Below, piece by piece: positions 1 through 8,091 of a stretch of 10,684 bases of DNA. The notes beneath the pieces are model-generated. The model saw nothing but the letters and a program-made list of their open reading frames with translations. It was not told the DNA's origin and did not search any database. Position numbers and translations under genes: made by a program. Positions within the stretch are counted from its first letter, which is position 1, and the number at the start of each line of letters is the position of its first letter. The stretch is from Basidiobolus heterosporus B8920 (Eukaryota; Basidiobolomycota; Basidiobolomycetes; Basidiobolales; Basidiobolaceae), in assembly GCA_000697455.1 (NCBI GenBank), contig JNET01035041.1:1-10684 (forward strand). Reading direction: 5' to 3'.

Positions 1-361
1 TAGTTTTTCATTTAGACCAGCAGCCACTACCGTTGCTCCTCAGTAGATTGATACAACCGCATTGCTTCATTCGTCATTTATCTTATTAGATTCACCTTCA
101 TGGTTTTCACTGCACTTCGCTCATGTTCTACGATGCCATCCACATGATATTGTAACTTGATTTCATCCAAAATACAAAGCCAAGTAAAATAAAATCTAAT
201 TTTACCCAAAACTAATTCCCTAAAAAGATTAACCGAATAATTAAACAAACTAATATGAATTTAAACCCAATTGAATGATCGCTTTTAGAGCCAATGAGAA
301 ATGCATATCAAGTGAATAATTTTTATGAAGTCATAAAAGATTTCCAGGTGATAAATGGGAA
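1..361. other. upstream spacer of RPL18, no supported gene
   Basis: About 360 bp of AT-rich sequence before the RPL18 leader. No frame opens with a usable start codon or resembles a protein I know. A minus-strand open stretch (roughly 260 down to the stop at 78) could be taken for the tail of an exon, but it has no acceptor context or homology that I can support. I see no tRNA or other RNA gene. The right half presumably holds the RPL18 promoter. Confidence 0.5.
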
Positions 362-384
362 TTCTTCCTCTTTCTATTTTCCCG
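362..384 (+). promoter_or_regulatory. pyrimidine-rich tract just upstream of RPL18 start
   Basis: A nearly pure C/T run (ttcttcctctttctattttcc) ends about 20 bases before the start codon at 402. Pyrimidine-rich initiator or leader tracts are common at ribosomal protein genes in many eukaryotes, so this probably marks the transcription start zone. No TATA box is evident close by. The role is inferred from position and composition. Confidence 0.5.
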
Positions 385-401
385 TAGGGCTAGCAGTCGA
401 T

Positions 402-1106
402 ATGGTTAGTATTTTTTGACCATTAATTCGTCTCTTAGTATTTAGCATTGATGGATGGTTGATGATTTTACGAAAGATAGATTTGACTTGTCAATTCAGT
501 ACTTACACACATGTATCTCGAGAACAAGTATTAATTATTCTTCATCAATAGGGTATTGATATCAAGAAACATCACGTTAAGAACGGTAACAGAACCGAGC
601 CCCGCAGTCAAGATGTCTATCTTAGATTGTTGGTGAAGTTGTATAGATTCCTCGCACGTCGTACCGATGCCAGTTTCAACAAGGTCATCCTCAAGCGTCT
701 CTTTATGTCTCGCGTCAACAGACCCCCTCTCTCTATCTCTCGTTTGGCTCGTTATGCCAGAGGTAAGGAAGGCAAGATTGCTGTTATTGTCGGTACTGTT
801 ACCGATGATGAGCGTCTTTTGGAAGTTCCCAAGTTGACTGTCTGTGCTCTTCGTGTCACCAAGACCGCTCGTGCCAGAATCTTGAAGGCCGGCGGTGAGA
901 TCATCACTTTCGATCAATTGGCTCTTCGTGCTCCTACCGGCGCCAACACTCTTCTTTTGAGAGGACCTAAGAACGCTCGTGAGGCCGTTAAGCACCGTGG
1001 TGCTGCTGGTGTACCCAAGAGCCATGCTAAGCCATACGTTCGCTCCAAGGGTCGCAAGTTTGAACGCGCTAGAGGTCGTCGTGCCAGTCGCGGTTACAAG
1101 AACTAA
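402..1106 (+). CDS. RPL18: 60S ribosomal protein eL18 (RPL18)
   Basis: Cytosolic large-subunit ribosomal protein eL18, an rRNA-binding structural protein of the 60S subunit. The coding sequence is join(402..404, 552..1106): the ATG alone forms the first coding exon, and a single long exon begins with Gly-Ile-Asp-Ile, the usual eL18 N-terminus. The product is 185 aa, against about 186-188 in the family. Family-typical blocks are [15 protein letters not shown] near residue 30, [11 protein letters not shown] near 60, [22 protein letters not shown] near the middle, and [14 protein letters not shown] and [19 protein letters not shown] at the C-terminus. The start was chosen because the donor GTTAGT directly follows ATG at 402 and the acceptor tag at 549-551 restores the conserved frame. 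The ATG at 455, followed by gttgat, is a weaker alternative. Codon use is strongly biased (CGT, AAG, ATC), as expected for a highly expressed gene. Confidence 0.95.
405..551 (+). other. RPL18 intron 1, directly after the start codon
   Basis: A 147-bp intron with donor GTTAGT at 405 and acceptor AATAG ending at 551. It separates the ATG from the second codon. A TTAAT element about 20 bases before the acceptor may serve as branch site. It is longer than most introns in this window (60-84 bp). An intron at or next to the start codon is frequent in fungal ribosomal protein genes. Confidence 0.82.
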
Positions 1107-1131
1107 ATACATTTGTTGTAAATTGTCGGGA

Positions 1132-1137
1132 AATAAA
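1132..1137 (+). terminator. RPL18 poly(A) signal AATAAA
   Basis: AATAAA lies 26 bases after the RPL18 stop codon, followed by T-rich sequence (tgatttatttag). It is the best candidate for the polyadenylation signal and implies a short 3' UTR. Confidence 0.65.
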
Positions 1138-1903
1138 GTGATTTATTTAGTCATTCAAGATAGACTTTATTAAAGTCACTATGTAGGAATGAACCGTGCA
1201 GGCATGTTAATTAAATTGATATATCCATAAGGCTGAGTACCTTCTGCCTTAAAAATAGATGGTGATGGGGAAAGAGCTGTTGTTGGTATAAACTTTCTGA
1301 GCGATCTAAACGAATCAAGCAGTCATTGATTCATTATGATTGTTGTTTTCTTTCCCTACAAGCAGGATAGTGATCGATCTCCAGATTGCCCATGCTGATC
1401 GTTATTTTTAACATTGCAGTCACTGGTAGATACTAGGTGAGGCCCAATCCGATGGATACGACACTCGCTGGAATAAGACAACAACACCGTAACTGATAAT
1501 TGTGCGTTTGTGTCTCTCGCACAACAGTACGAATGGATACAGAGCATGAACTAATTTGAAGGTACAGCATAATGAATTGACTCATTATTATAGTTCAGGC
1601 ACAGATGTGTTGTGGTGGTTCTGGTTGCAGTGAATATAAATAGTTCCATATCATGGCCTGCTGCCCAATGAATGAGTGATTCAACATCCCGACGTCCCCG
1701 CCGGAATAATCATGAGCTGGAGAACTCACCCACACCAATTCATCAATATTACTGTTGTCATGCTAGTACAGCCACTCATCTCAACAAGGCTTCTGAAACT
1801 GGCCAGGGAGATTCACCCAGACTACTTTAAAAATATGTTCTTCGCTATCCAATCGAGGTATGTAGGGAGCTGATTTGATTCAGCTTCACCCAAAGCAATT
1901 TAC
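1138..1903. other. intergenic spacer, nothing recognised
   Basis: About 770 bp between RPL18 and the next gene. Open frames of about 65 codons on both strands (for example 1676-1873 plus and 1356-1547 minus) have no recognisable protein character and look like chance. A TATAAATA at about 1634 could be a core promoter element, but the ATG shortly after it opens only eight codons. No tRNA boxes, no tandem repeat and no transposon ends were seen. Confidence 0.5.
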
Positions 1904-1911
1904 TATATATA
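1904..1911 (+). promoter_or_regulatory. TATA box of the small gene at 1943
   Basis: TATATATA ends 31 bases before the ATG at 1943. If it positions transcription in the usual 25-35 base range, the mRNA leader would be only a few bases long. The TATA may therefore be weakly used, or the real leader may start further upstream. Confidence 0.4.
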
Positions 1912-1942
1912 CGCAAACCCACCAGTCCATCAGTACTCAATC

Positions 1943-2419
1943 ATGTTCTCATCACCATCCCAATCTAGCAACAAAAATTCATCCAGCAAGGACACCACAA
2001 ACAAGGAAAATGCCCCAAACAAGGACACCAGCAATGCTCCGACTCTATCAAGCAAAAAACGTTCAGCGGACCCTGACCAACTGCCTGACCTACCAAAGAA
2101 GGACAACTCTCCAGGCACCAAGAATCAAACTAACATTCAACAAATACCATCATTTGCATGGCCCACTACCAAACGTTCTCGAACCAATGAAAATTCATGT
2201 TTCACTGAGAGCCATAACCTGTACAAAGAAGTAGACATGTTGTCGATCAACTCATCGTCGATGAAGCCGTATCACCCAAAACTCATGAATGCCAATCTGG
2301 AGCATGGCTTTGTGTTCTCGCTATCAATTAACCACAAGGTCCTGGTAAACACCATGGCCAGACCCAAAATGAATAGACAGCATCATCGCCCATCCTTGAT
2401 TCAACGCTTGAGGAGTTAG
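1943..2419 (+). CDS. small Ser/Asn/Lys-rich probable nuclear protein with KEN motif
   Basis: A single-exon frame of 158 aa that I do not recognise. Residues 1-68 are low complexity and rich in S, N, K, T and P, with a short internal echo (KDTTN at 16-20, KDTSN at 27-31). K21-E22-N23 followed by A-P-N resembles a KEN degron read by APC/C-Cdh1. KKR at 38-40 with KK at 52-53 resembles a bipartite nuclear localisation signal, and TKRSR at 76-80 a second basic patch. The C-terminus is basic and ends RPSLIQRLRS, which holds an RxxL at 149-152. There is no signal peptide or membrane segment. A TATA box lies upstream and an AATAAA 90 bases downstream, which supports a real gene. The motifs are short and could be chance, so no function is assigned. 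Coding status is likely but not proven. Confidence 0.6.
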   Translation: MFSSPSQSSNKNSSSKDTTNKENAPNKDTSNAPTLSSKKRSADPDQLPDLPKKDNSPGTKNQTNIQQIPSFAWPTTKRSRTNENSCFTESHNLYKEVDMLSINSSSMKPYHPKLMNANLEHGFVFSLSINHKVLVNTMARPKMNRQHHRPSLIQRLRS

Positions 2420-2508
2420 CTTGGTGGGGAGCAAATATTCGAGGAAATATATAATAATTAGAATTTGTTTGTAAACATGTAAATATCAAATGATCTTCTG
2501 TAAACTAA

Positions 2509-2514
2509 AATAAA
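2509..2514 (+). terminator. poly(A) signal of the small gene
   Basis: AATAAA lies 90 bases after the stop codon at 2417-2419, within an A/T-rich 3' region containing tgtaaa repeats. It is the only plus-strand AATAAA before the convergent RPS7 gene. Confidence 0.55.
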
Positions 2515-2572
2515 TATATACATCTTAGTTATCCATGATTTACGGCTCGATACAGGTGACCTCAACCAAATA

Positions 2573-2578
2573 TTTATT
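2573..2578 (-). terminator. AATAAA overlapping the RPS7 stop codon
   Basis: On the minus strand the last codon and stop (GAA TAA) run into AATAAA at 2578-2573. No other minus-strand AATAAA follows within the next 50 bases, so this may be the working polyadenylation signal. The RPS7 3' UTR would then be only about 15-30 bases. Confidence 0.45.
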
Positions 2579-3158
2579 CAAGTTGATGAGCAGGGAATTC
2601 GAAAACTACATCCTTGCCAGTCAACTTTCTGTAGACAGAGGAGTAGGTATCAAGCTTGTATTCAAGGGTATTGGCGTCCTTGTTATCGAGGAAAACCTTG
2701 GTAACCTTGGAACCATCGACCTTAACACGGGTACGCTTACCAATAATTTCAGTAGGATACACAATGTCGTCCAAGATCTTCTCGTGAACAGCAGTCAAAG
2801 TGCGAGATCTGGGACGAGCCTGCTTGGCGCGAGAGCGACGAGTAGGCTTCTTCATGATGCGACGTTGAGCAATAAAGATAATATGACGGTCAGAGAACTT
2901 CTTTTCGAGTTCACGAGCAAGGCGTTGTTGGACCTTTTGGAAAGCCTTGAACAAAGGAACTGGAACAAACACAACAATAGCCTTCTTACCACCGCTAATT
3001 TCGACTTCCTTGGCGGCAGAGATTTGGAGAGGGCGGAGATCTTTCTTCAACTCGGGGACGTTGTTTTCCAAGTCAAAGATTGCTTGAGCAACCATAAGCT
3101 CAGTCTCATCAGCAGGAGCGGAGCCAGCAAGTTTTACGATTTTGTTGGCGGCAGACAT
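2574..3158 (-). CDS. RPS7: 40S ribosomal protein eS7 (RPS7)
   Basis: Cytosolic small-subunit ribosomal protein eS7, a component of the 40S subunit. The coding exon is uninterrupted from ATG (3158-3156) to TAA (2576-2574) and gives 194 aa, the family's normal length. Conserved blocks in order: an [13 protein letters not shown] segment near residue 50, [10 protein letters not shown] near 60, [20 protein letters not shown] near 85-105, [21 protein letters not shown] near 115-135, [15 protein letters not shown] near 140, and [12 protein letters not shown] at the end. The start is the family start (MSAANKIVK) and lies 9 bases after a predicted leader-intron acceptor. Codon use is as biased as in RPL18. 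The gene converges on the small gene at 1943-2419 and lies downstream of NEMF on the same strand, with its own promoter in the spacer between them. Confidence 0.97.
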   Translation of the reverse strand: MSAANKIVKLAGSAPADETELMVAQAIFDLENNVPELKKDLRPLQISAAKEVEISGGKKAIVVFVPVPLFKAFQKVQQRLARELEKKFSDRHIIFIAQRRIMKKPTRRSRAKQARPRSRTLTAVHEKILDDIVYPTEIIGKRTRVKVDGSKVTKVFLDNKDANTLEYKLDTYSSVYRKLTGKDVVFEFPAHQLE

Positions 3159-3167
3159 GGTGTATGA

Positions 3168-3313
3168 CTATCAAAAAGGGGGTTCTTAGTATATCTTTGG
3201 TTGAGGAAAGAGACGTAATCCATTGTATATTTTATTTATACATCCATCTATATGTATATATTTATAATATATTAAGCCTATATAATTCCTGGATTTTTAA
3301 ATTAATGACTTAC
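3168..3313 (-). other. intron in the 5' leader of RPS7
   Basis: Read on the minus strand, GTAAGT at 3313-3308 is a consensus donor. TACTAAG at 3191-3185 is a near-perfect fungal branch site. A run of five C and five T leads to the acceptor AG at 3169-3168, 17 bases past the branch adenine. The intron is 146 bp and ends 9 bases before the start codon, so the coding exon is intact while the leader is spliced. All three signals lie in the right order and spacing. Confidence 0.82.
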
Positions 3314-3325
3314 GCTAATATCCAC

Positions 3326-3345
3326 TCTCAGAAAAGAAAGAAACC
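3326..3345 (-). promoter_or_regulatory. pyrimidine-rich first exon or start zone of RPS7
   Basis: Upstream of the leader-intron donor the minus strand reads ttctttcttttctgagag, a C/T-rich stretch like the one before RPL18. It probably marks the transcription start of RPS7. The first exon would be about 30 bases and noncoding. Confidence 0.5.
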
Positions 3346-3412
3346 TAGTAACCAAGTTTCCCTTAGTTTTAAGACACCCAACAACGCCCTTTAAAATACA
3401 TTATTCCGATCA

Positions 3413-3422
3413 GTCATGTGAC
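3413..3422 (-). promoter_or_regulatory. E-box-like element GTCACATGAC upstream of RPS7
   Basis: A near-palindrome with an E-box core (CACATG) flanked by GT and AC. It matches the type of site bound by bHLH-zipper factors such as yeast Cbf1 (RTCACRTG). It lies about 70 bases upstream of the inferred RPS7 start zone and about 190 bases downstream of the NEMF stop. Only the sequence match and position support it. Confidence 0.35.
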
Positions 3423-3498
3423 AAGGAGCTATGGTTGGTGTGTTGCACACTATAATGAATAATTTTAAGCCTAAAATGGATTCCCACCAATGGTATTA

Positions 3499-3504
3499 TT
3501 TATT
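3499..3504 (-). terminator. NEMF poly(A) signal AATAAA
   Basis: On the minus strand AATAAA at 3504-3499 lies about 100 bases after the NEMF stop codon, in the spacer before RPS7. It is the first such hexamer downstream of the gene. Confidence 0.6.
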
Positions 3505-3603
3505 CATGTACTAGGGGAAATGACAAGTGAACACCATGCGATTGTCAAATGCATCTATGGGAGTTTAGCAACCGAAATCTACCAGCAAAGACATGAGCTC
3601 CAC

Positions 3604-6600
3604 CTAGTTTTTCTTTTTGCTCTTCTTGGCTTTAGATTTGGCCGCCTCAATGTTGGCTGCAGAAACCTTCACTTTGCCTAGCATTTGAGAGATCATCTCC
3701 ATATCCGGAATACTTTTGATGAGTTCTTTCTCACGAGGGGTGGTTTCGTTAGAATGAAGGAAAAAGTTAATTGCTGCCTTACAAGCTATTAAATCCAGAA
3801 AGGTTAGTAAGTTTTGATGTACTACTAAGGCTTAGACGGACACACCTTTTCCTTTTTTCATGGATCCGGGAGTTAACTTCACTCTGTATTTGTATTTTTG
3901 TAGCGATGTATAAGGCGCGCATACCGGAACTGCAAATAATAGAGTGTCATCAGGGAATGGATTTCCGGTCAAGGTATCAAGGAGGGTCAAGTTTTCCTAC
4001 AGTATCATAAAATGAGTGTTGGAATGTCATGCTTGTCAATGGACTTGTTTACTAACCGCATCTTCGCCTTCGATCACTGTAATATTCTCTTCCTTTAGAA
4101 GTTGCCTGATTTCTTCAGCCTCATGGGTGTTCGAAGGGATTTGCTAAAGGAAATTTCTCATTAAGTCATCAAGGCAGAACAAGGATGTGTAGGGCTCAAT
4201 TACCGGCAGATCTATAATATTGCTATCTAAGGTCTCAGCTGTATCATTTTCACCCAATGCTTCGTTAGGTGCATTTCTGGCACTCGATACATTGGATTTT
4301 TGACCTTTAGGTTGGTCTTTCTTTGGTTGGCTGGGCTTTTCCTCGACATTCTTGGATTTGCCTTTCTTCTTCGTAGATTTGGCAGACTATATGTGTTTGG
4401 AAGCATTATTACACAATAGCTATACAGTATATAAATTATATTGTTACTCACTCCAAGTAGTGCCATCTTAAGCTCTCTTTCTTCTTCATCTTGGTCGGCA
4501 TATTTTTCTTTCATCTTCTTCATTTTCCCTTTCTTACCTCGTGTAGTGGGTGGAGCAGGTTGAGTTTGTTTTTGCTTTTCTGATTTCTTCTGTGAGGTAT
4601 GCTCCACTTTAGCGGCCTCTTTAATAGGCTCTTGGGCAGAGAGGTCCTCTGGTTGGCCTTGCTTCTTCTTCTTTTTCAGCTCCCTTCTTTCTTTAGCTGA
4701 CAAATATTTCTTCTTCTCGCCGGCCTCTTCAGAATCTAAAGGCCCTGATTTATCTTGCTCTGACAAGGGTGCAAAATCTAAATCCTCACCGTGCTCCTCC
4801 AGGTTGTATTTATCAAATGACTCCACCATTTGATCCAATGATGGACTTGCTGGCTTGGAGATATCGCTAGTTATGTTACTGGATTCCTCATCATTCGAAG
4901 ACTCGCAGCTTTTTGACGGTGGTGTCAGATTGTTCTCAATTGTATTCTCCTTGGAGTCTTCAACGTGATCTTCATTCAATTCATCAGTAGCATTGCTGTT
5001 TGGCTCAGGCTTATCGGAATTTACAAACTCAATCTTGTCGTCCATGTTGTCGAGGACTGGCCTATTTAAATCTTTCAACTCCTCTTGCTCTATCTTTCTT
5101 TCAATCACGTGATTTCCCACCGAAGAGTCATCAAGGCGGAAGGCTATTCCAAATCCATAAACCAAGTGAGATGGAGGCATAAAGTTCTTCTTTCCACGAA
5201 TCATGAAACTGCCGGTTGTAAGGTATTCACCGGACGGTGCGGTCTTTGAAACTTGGTCGCCATACACCCACCACGCGCTGGTTACTATTTTGGCGTCCCA
5301 AGCTTTACTTTGGCATACTGACATGATACCAGCTTGGAACAGCGTGCTGGGCGAGATTGGATCTTCGGTGTTCTTGTTTTTGACGATCACTGATGCAGCA
5401 CCATGAAGGTCAGCATGAACATATATGTCACCCTTCTTAAGATGACGCTTTACAAGCAATTCATTTTGTTGCATATCACGCCCTGCTATAACTAGATAAC
5501 CCTCGGACGAGATAAACCATAAGAACTTTTCGAACCAGAATGGTTTACGCATCTTGTTGATGGTTGCGGTGATCTTTGTATCTTTCAGATCCTGACGAAT
5601 TTTTTGCTCTGCACTTTTCAAGGCTTTTGTAGAAGCAGCGATGGTTTTCTCTTGTTTCGATGCCGAAAATTTTTTCACATCATAGTATTTACGGGCATTG
5701 GCGAAAGCGGAGGAAAAGATATCTACATCGACTTCCATTGGTTTAAAGGTGTCTGTTTCCTCGGACTCATTATCTGAAGAGTCAAAGAAATCCTCAACTT
5801 CTTGCGGATAACTTAGAGATAGCGTAATTTGATTCTTTTCTAACTTCAGTTTGGCAATTTTAACCGCAACAGGATTGTTTCGCTTCTTCTCGAGTTCAAC
5901 GAGATCATCTAATTCCTTCCAGTCCATGCCGCTAGCCACATAATTTCGAATAACAAGAACTGCTTGATCAACAAGTTCTAGATTCTCTTCAATCAACTGT
6001 GCTTTCTTAACGTTTATCTCTTGCGCATCCTCAAGCCCCTTCACTCTGCTCAACTGCTCATTCTTGATACTTTCTAATTTTTTCAATGCAGCCTCTTCCT
6101 ATACACAGAGATGACTGATTAGTGATAAAGTTTAGAAGATGACATACAAGGAATTTCCTACTTGTTGACGAGCTTTTAGATCAATTCTCTGACTTTCTAA
6201 AGCTGAGAAAAATTCATCTACTGCTTTGTCAAAGGAGGGGAATTCCCGATGTGATGTTTTAGAATGTTGTTCAAATAGGAACGGATGGAATTCTTCATAT
6301 CTAAACAAGATTTAAGGATGATAATTCTAAAGATAGTGACTTACGATGTGCTAATTTACACAGTATTTTAAGGATACGTTTCTAGAACACTTTCTTCAAC
6401 ACTGCCCTGGTTTGAGGTATGAGTTCCATTGGTGTCATGCTTTTTTTGGATGATGTATCCTTTTTGCCTCTCTGAGCCACACAGTTCGACCATTTTATCA
6501 GCTTCATAATATGCTTGAAGCAATGTATCAAGTCGTGCAGGATCTGGTACATGAAACTTAATAAATGTTCTTTCGAGTTTACATTCTATCTAGAATAGAT

Positions 6601-7630
6601 CAGCTCATACCTTCCCTCAATTCAACAAGCCCCTTCATGTTGGGATCCAACTTTGCCAGGAGAATGACATGCTCAGTCAAAGCAGGCCCATAATCTTGCA
6701 GGGAGAGAATCAAGTTAATTCCCAAGTGTGAATAATAGAATGGCAACACCAATTCTTACCAAAACACGCATTGAGTAGTTTTTTTAGTGCATCCTTAGGG
6801 CTTGCTTTATCCAAAGCCTCAATCAATCTTTCTTGTGACATGGCGGTGAATTCGCGTGCAACAGCTTTTGTATCATATATTTCACCAACAACCATTCTTA
6901 CATTTTCATTAGATTGTACAACACGAAGTAGCGTCAGAATTTTGTACGTATGGTCAGTAAGAATGATGTTGCCCTGCAAAAACCATGATTAAGATTTAAT
7001 ATATATAACCAAAGACAACCCAGAAGTGGTACTTACAGAAGCATAAAACTCTGCAATGATATGAAAACCTCCAACTCCGTCTTCGTTGAAGCTAGCAAAT
7101 TCGAAATCAATAATACGATCCACACCTAATTGGCGTACACCGGTAAGTCGACGAGCTCTTAGATGCTTACGTAGCTGTTGTTGAAAGTATAAAGATATTG
7201 AGAACGATAAAGTCGAAAAAAAACATGAATATCCTAAAATACCTTCATGCAAAAGGTCGATGGTGCAGAATATTTGTCACGAGCAAATTCGGTCGTGTGA
7301 ATACGGATACCTGACTCGATCAATAAATGTTCTTTGCGGTCAGGCTAAATATTCGAACGACTTAGTTAACGACGCAAGATCTTTCGTGTGATAACGCATT
7401 GTCTCAAAGACAGAGTATAGAAACTAACCTTCGAAAACTTAAAAAGATAGGTTTTCGAGTTGACATCGTAACAATTTTGAAGTCGTAGACCAACGATTCT
7501 TGAGTTTGAATTTTAGCATCATATTCTTTTAGCGACACCTAATCTCTGGAAAGTATAAAGCTTGAACACACCTTTGCTTCAAATCAGCCACTGTCGCACG
7601 TATGTCTAATGCTGAGAACCTCTGCTTCAT
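3604..7630 (-). CDS. RQC2: NEMF/Rqc2 (Tae2) ribosome quality control factor
   Basis: NEMF/Rqc2 binds 60S subunits that still carry peptidyl-tRNA after ribosome splitting, recruits the ligase Listerin/Ltn1 and, in characterised members, adds C-terminal Ala/Thr (CAT) tails. Thirteen exons join in one conserved frame: 7630-7572, 7498-7429, 7344-7243, 7174-7037, 6973-6760, 6694-6611, 6543-6378, 6300-6162, 6098-4452, 4386-4204, 4143-4057, 3996-3846, 3785-3604. They total 3222 nt and 1073 aa, close to human NEMF. Introns are 60-84 bp. The N-terminal NFACT-N domain starts MKQRFSALD and holds [11 protein letters not shown]. Asp9, Asp96 and Arg97 match residues needed for tRNA binding and CAT tailing. 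A coiled-coil region spans about 300-500. NFACT-R at about 511-640 has [23 protein letters not shown] and [21 protein letters not shown]. An acidic low-complexity linker follows, then [35 protein letters not shown], and a C-terminal domain ([19 protein letters not shown]) ending in a Lys-rich tail. Simply extending the largest exon past 4452 reads intron sequence in a wrong frame. The donor after 6378 (GTATCC) is weak but gives the conserved [10 protein letters not shown] junction. Confidence 0.97.
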
Positions 7631-8091
7631 TTCTCTTAATTTAAACTAATAAATAGCAGTGTTGAGAAGTGTACGTACGATAAAAAAATGAATGCTCTCT
7701 AGATATCAAAGGCACCTCAAATATGTGATATAGCTGCGGATTTTTGGCTCATCAACGATGACTATCAAAATACGTATCATACATGCACATTATGCAATAG
7801 ATAGCCTGAACCAGATGCTGAGATATGGGTGAAATCTGACGGTAACCGGTGTTTAACAATCTATCGGTAAATCCAGAATTACTCCATATGCAAGATCATT
7901 AATAATCAAGAACCTCCCGAAATTCCATGATAGAAAAGTAGGAATCACTAGGGCAAATTGATCCGGTTTGACCAAAAAATCAATCATCAAAAATGGTGTC
8001 CTGATTTGAATTCCATACCTTTCACATATATAAATATTAAGGTCAGCCGGAGATTTTCTGAATCCCTTAGAATTTCCGTTACTTTTAGAAT
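7631..8091. promoter_or_regulatory. divergent promoter region NEMF / riboflavin kinase
   Basis: 461 bp between the two start codons of divergently transcribed genes. On the RFK side there is a TATATAAA at 8027. On the NEMF side only TATTTATT-like sequence near 7650 was seen. An 81-codon minus-strand frame (8098-7853) covers much of the region, but it overlaps the RFK start and resembles nothing I know, so it is not called. The tract ggtaaccggt near 7842 has nested short palindromes of uncertain meaning. Confidence 0.6.
8027..8034 (+). promoter_or_regulatory. TATA box of riboflavin kinase gene
   Basis: TATATAAA lies 57 bases before the RFK start codon, which leaves room for a leader of about 30 bases. 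It is the only clear TATA element in the divergent promoter on this strand. Confidence 0.5.

Noticed and set aside
78-260. Minus-strand open stretch near the left edge, possible last exon
   Set aside because: It has no start codon, no convincing acceptor and no recognisable homology. About 60 open codons can occur by chance.
455-457. Alternative RPL18 start followed by donor gttgat
   Set aside because: It would give the same protein with a 94-bp intron, but the donor is poor compared with GTTAGT after the ATG at 402.
531-1112. 193-codon open frame antisense to RPL18
   Set aside because: It exactly shadows the highly biased RPL18 exon. Such antisense frames arise from codon bias, and the predicted protein is low complexity with no known family.
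1875-2234. 119-codon plus-strand frame overlapping the small gene
   Set aside because: It is in another frame, begins upstream of the TATA box and has no protein-like features. The frame starting at 1943 is better placed.
2535-3167. 210-codon open frame antisense to RPS7
   Set aside because: It is a shadow of the RPS7 coding exon, caused by the same codon-bias effect. It resembles no protein family.
4227-4451. Continuous extension of the large NEMF exon past 4452
   Set aside because: This reads through a 65-bp intron (4451-4387, GTGAGT...TATAG) and continues in the wrong frame. Splicing restores the conserved C-terminal half in four further exons.
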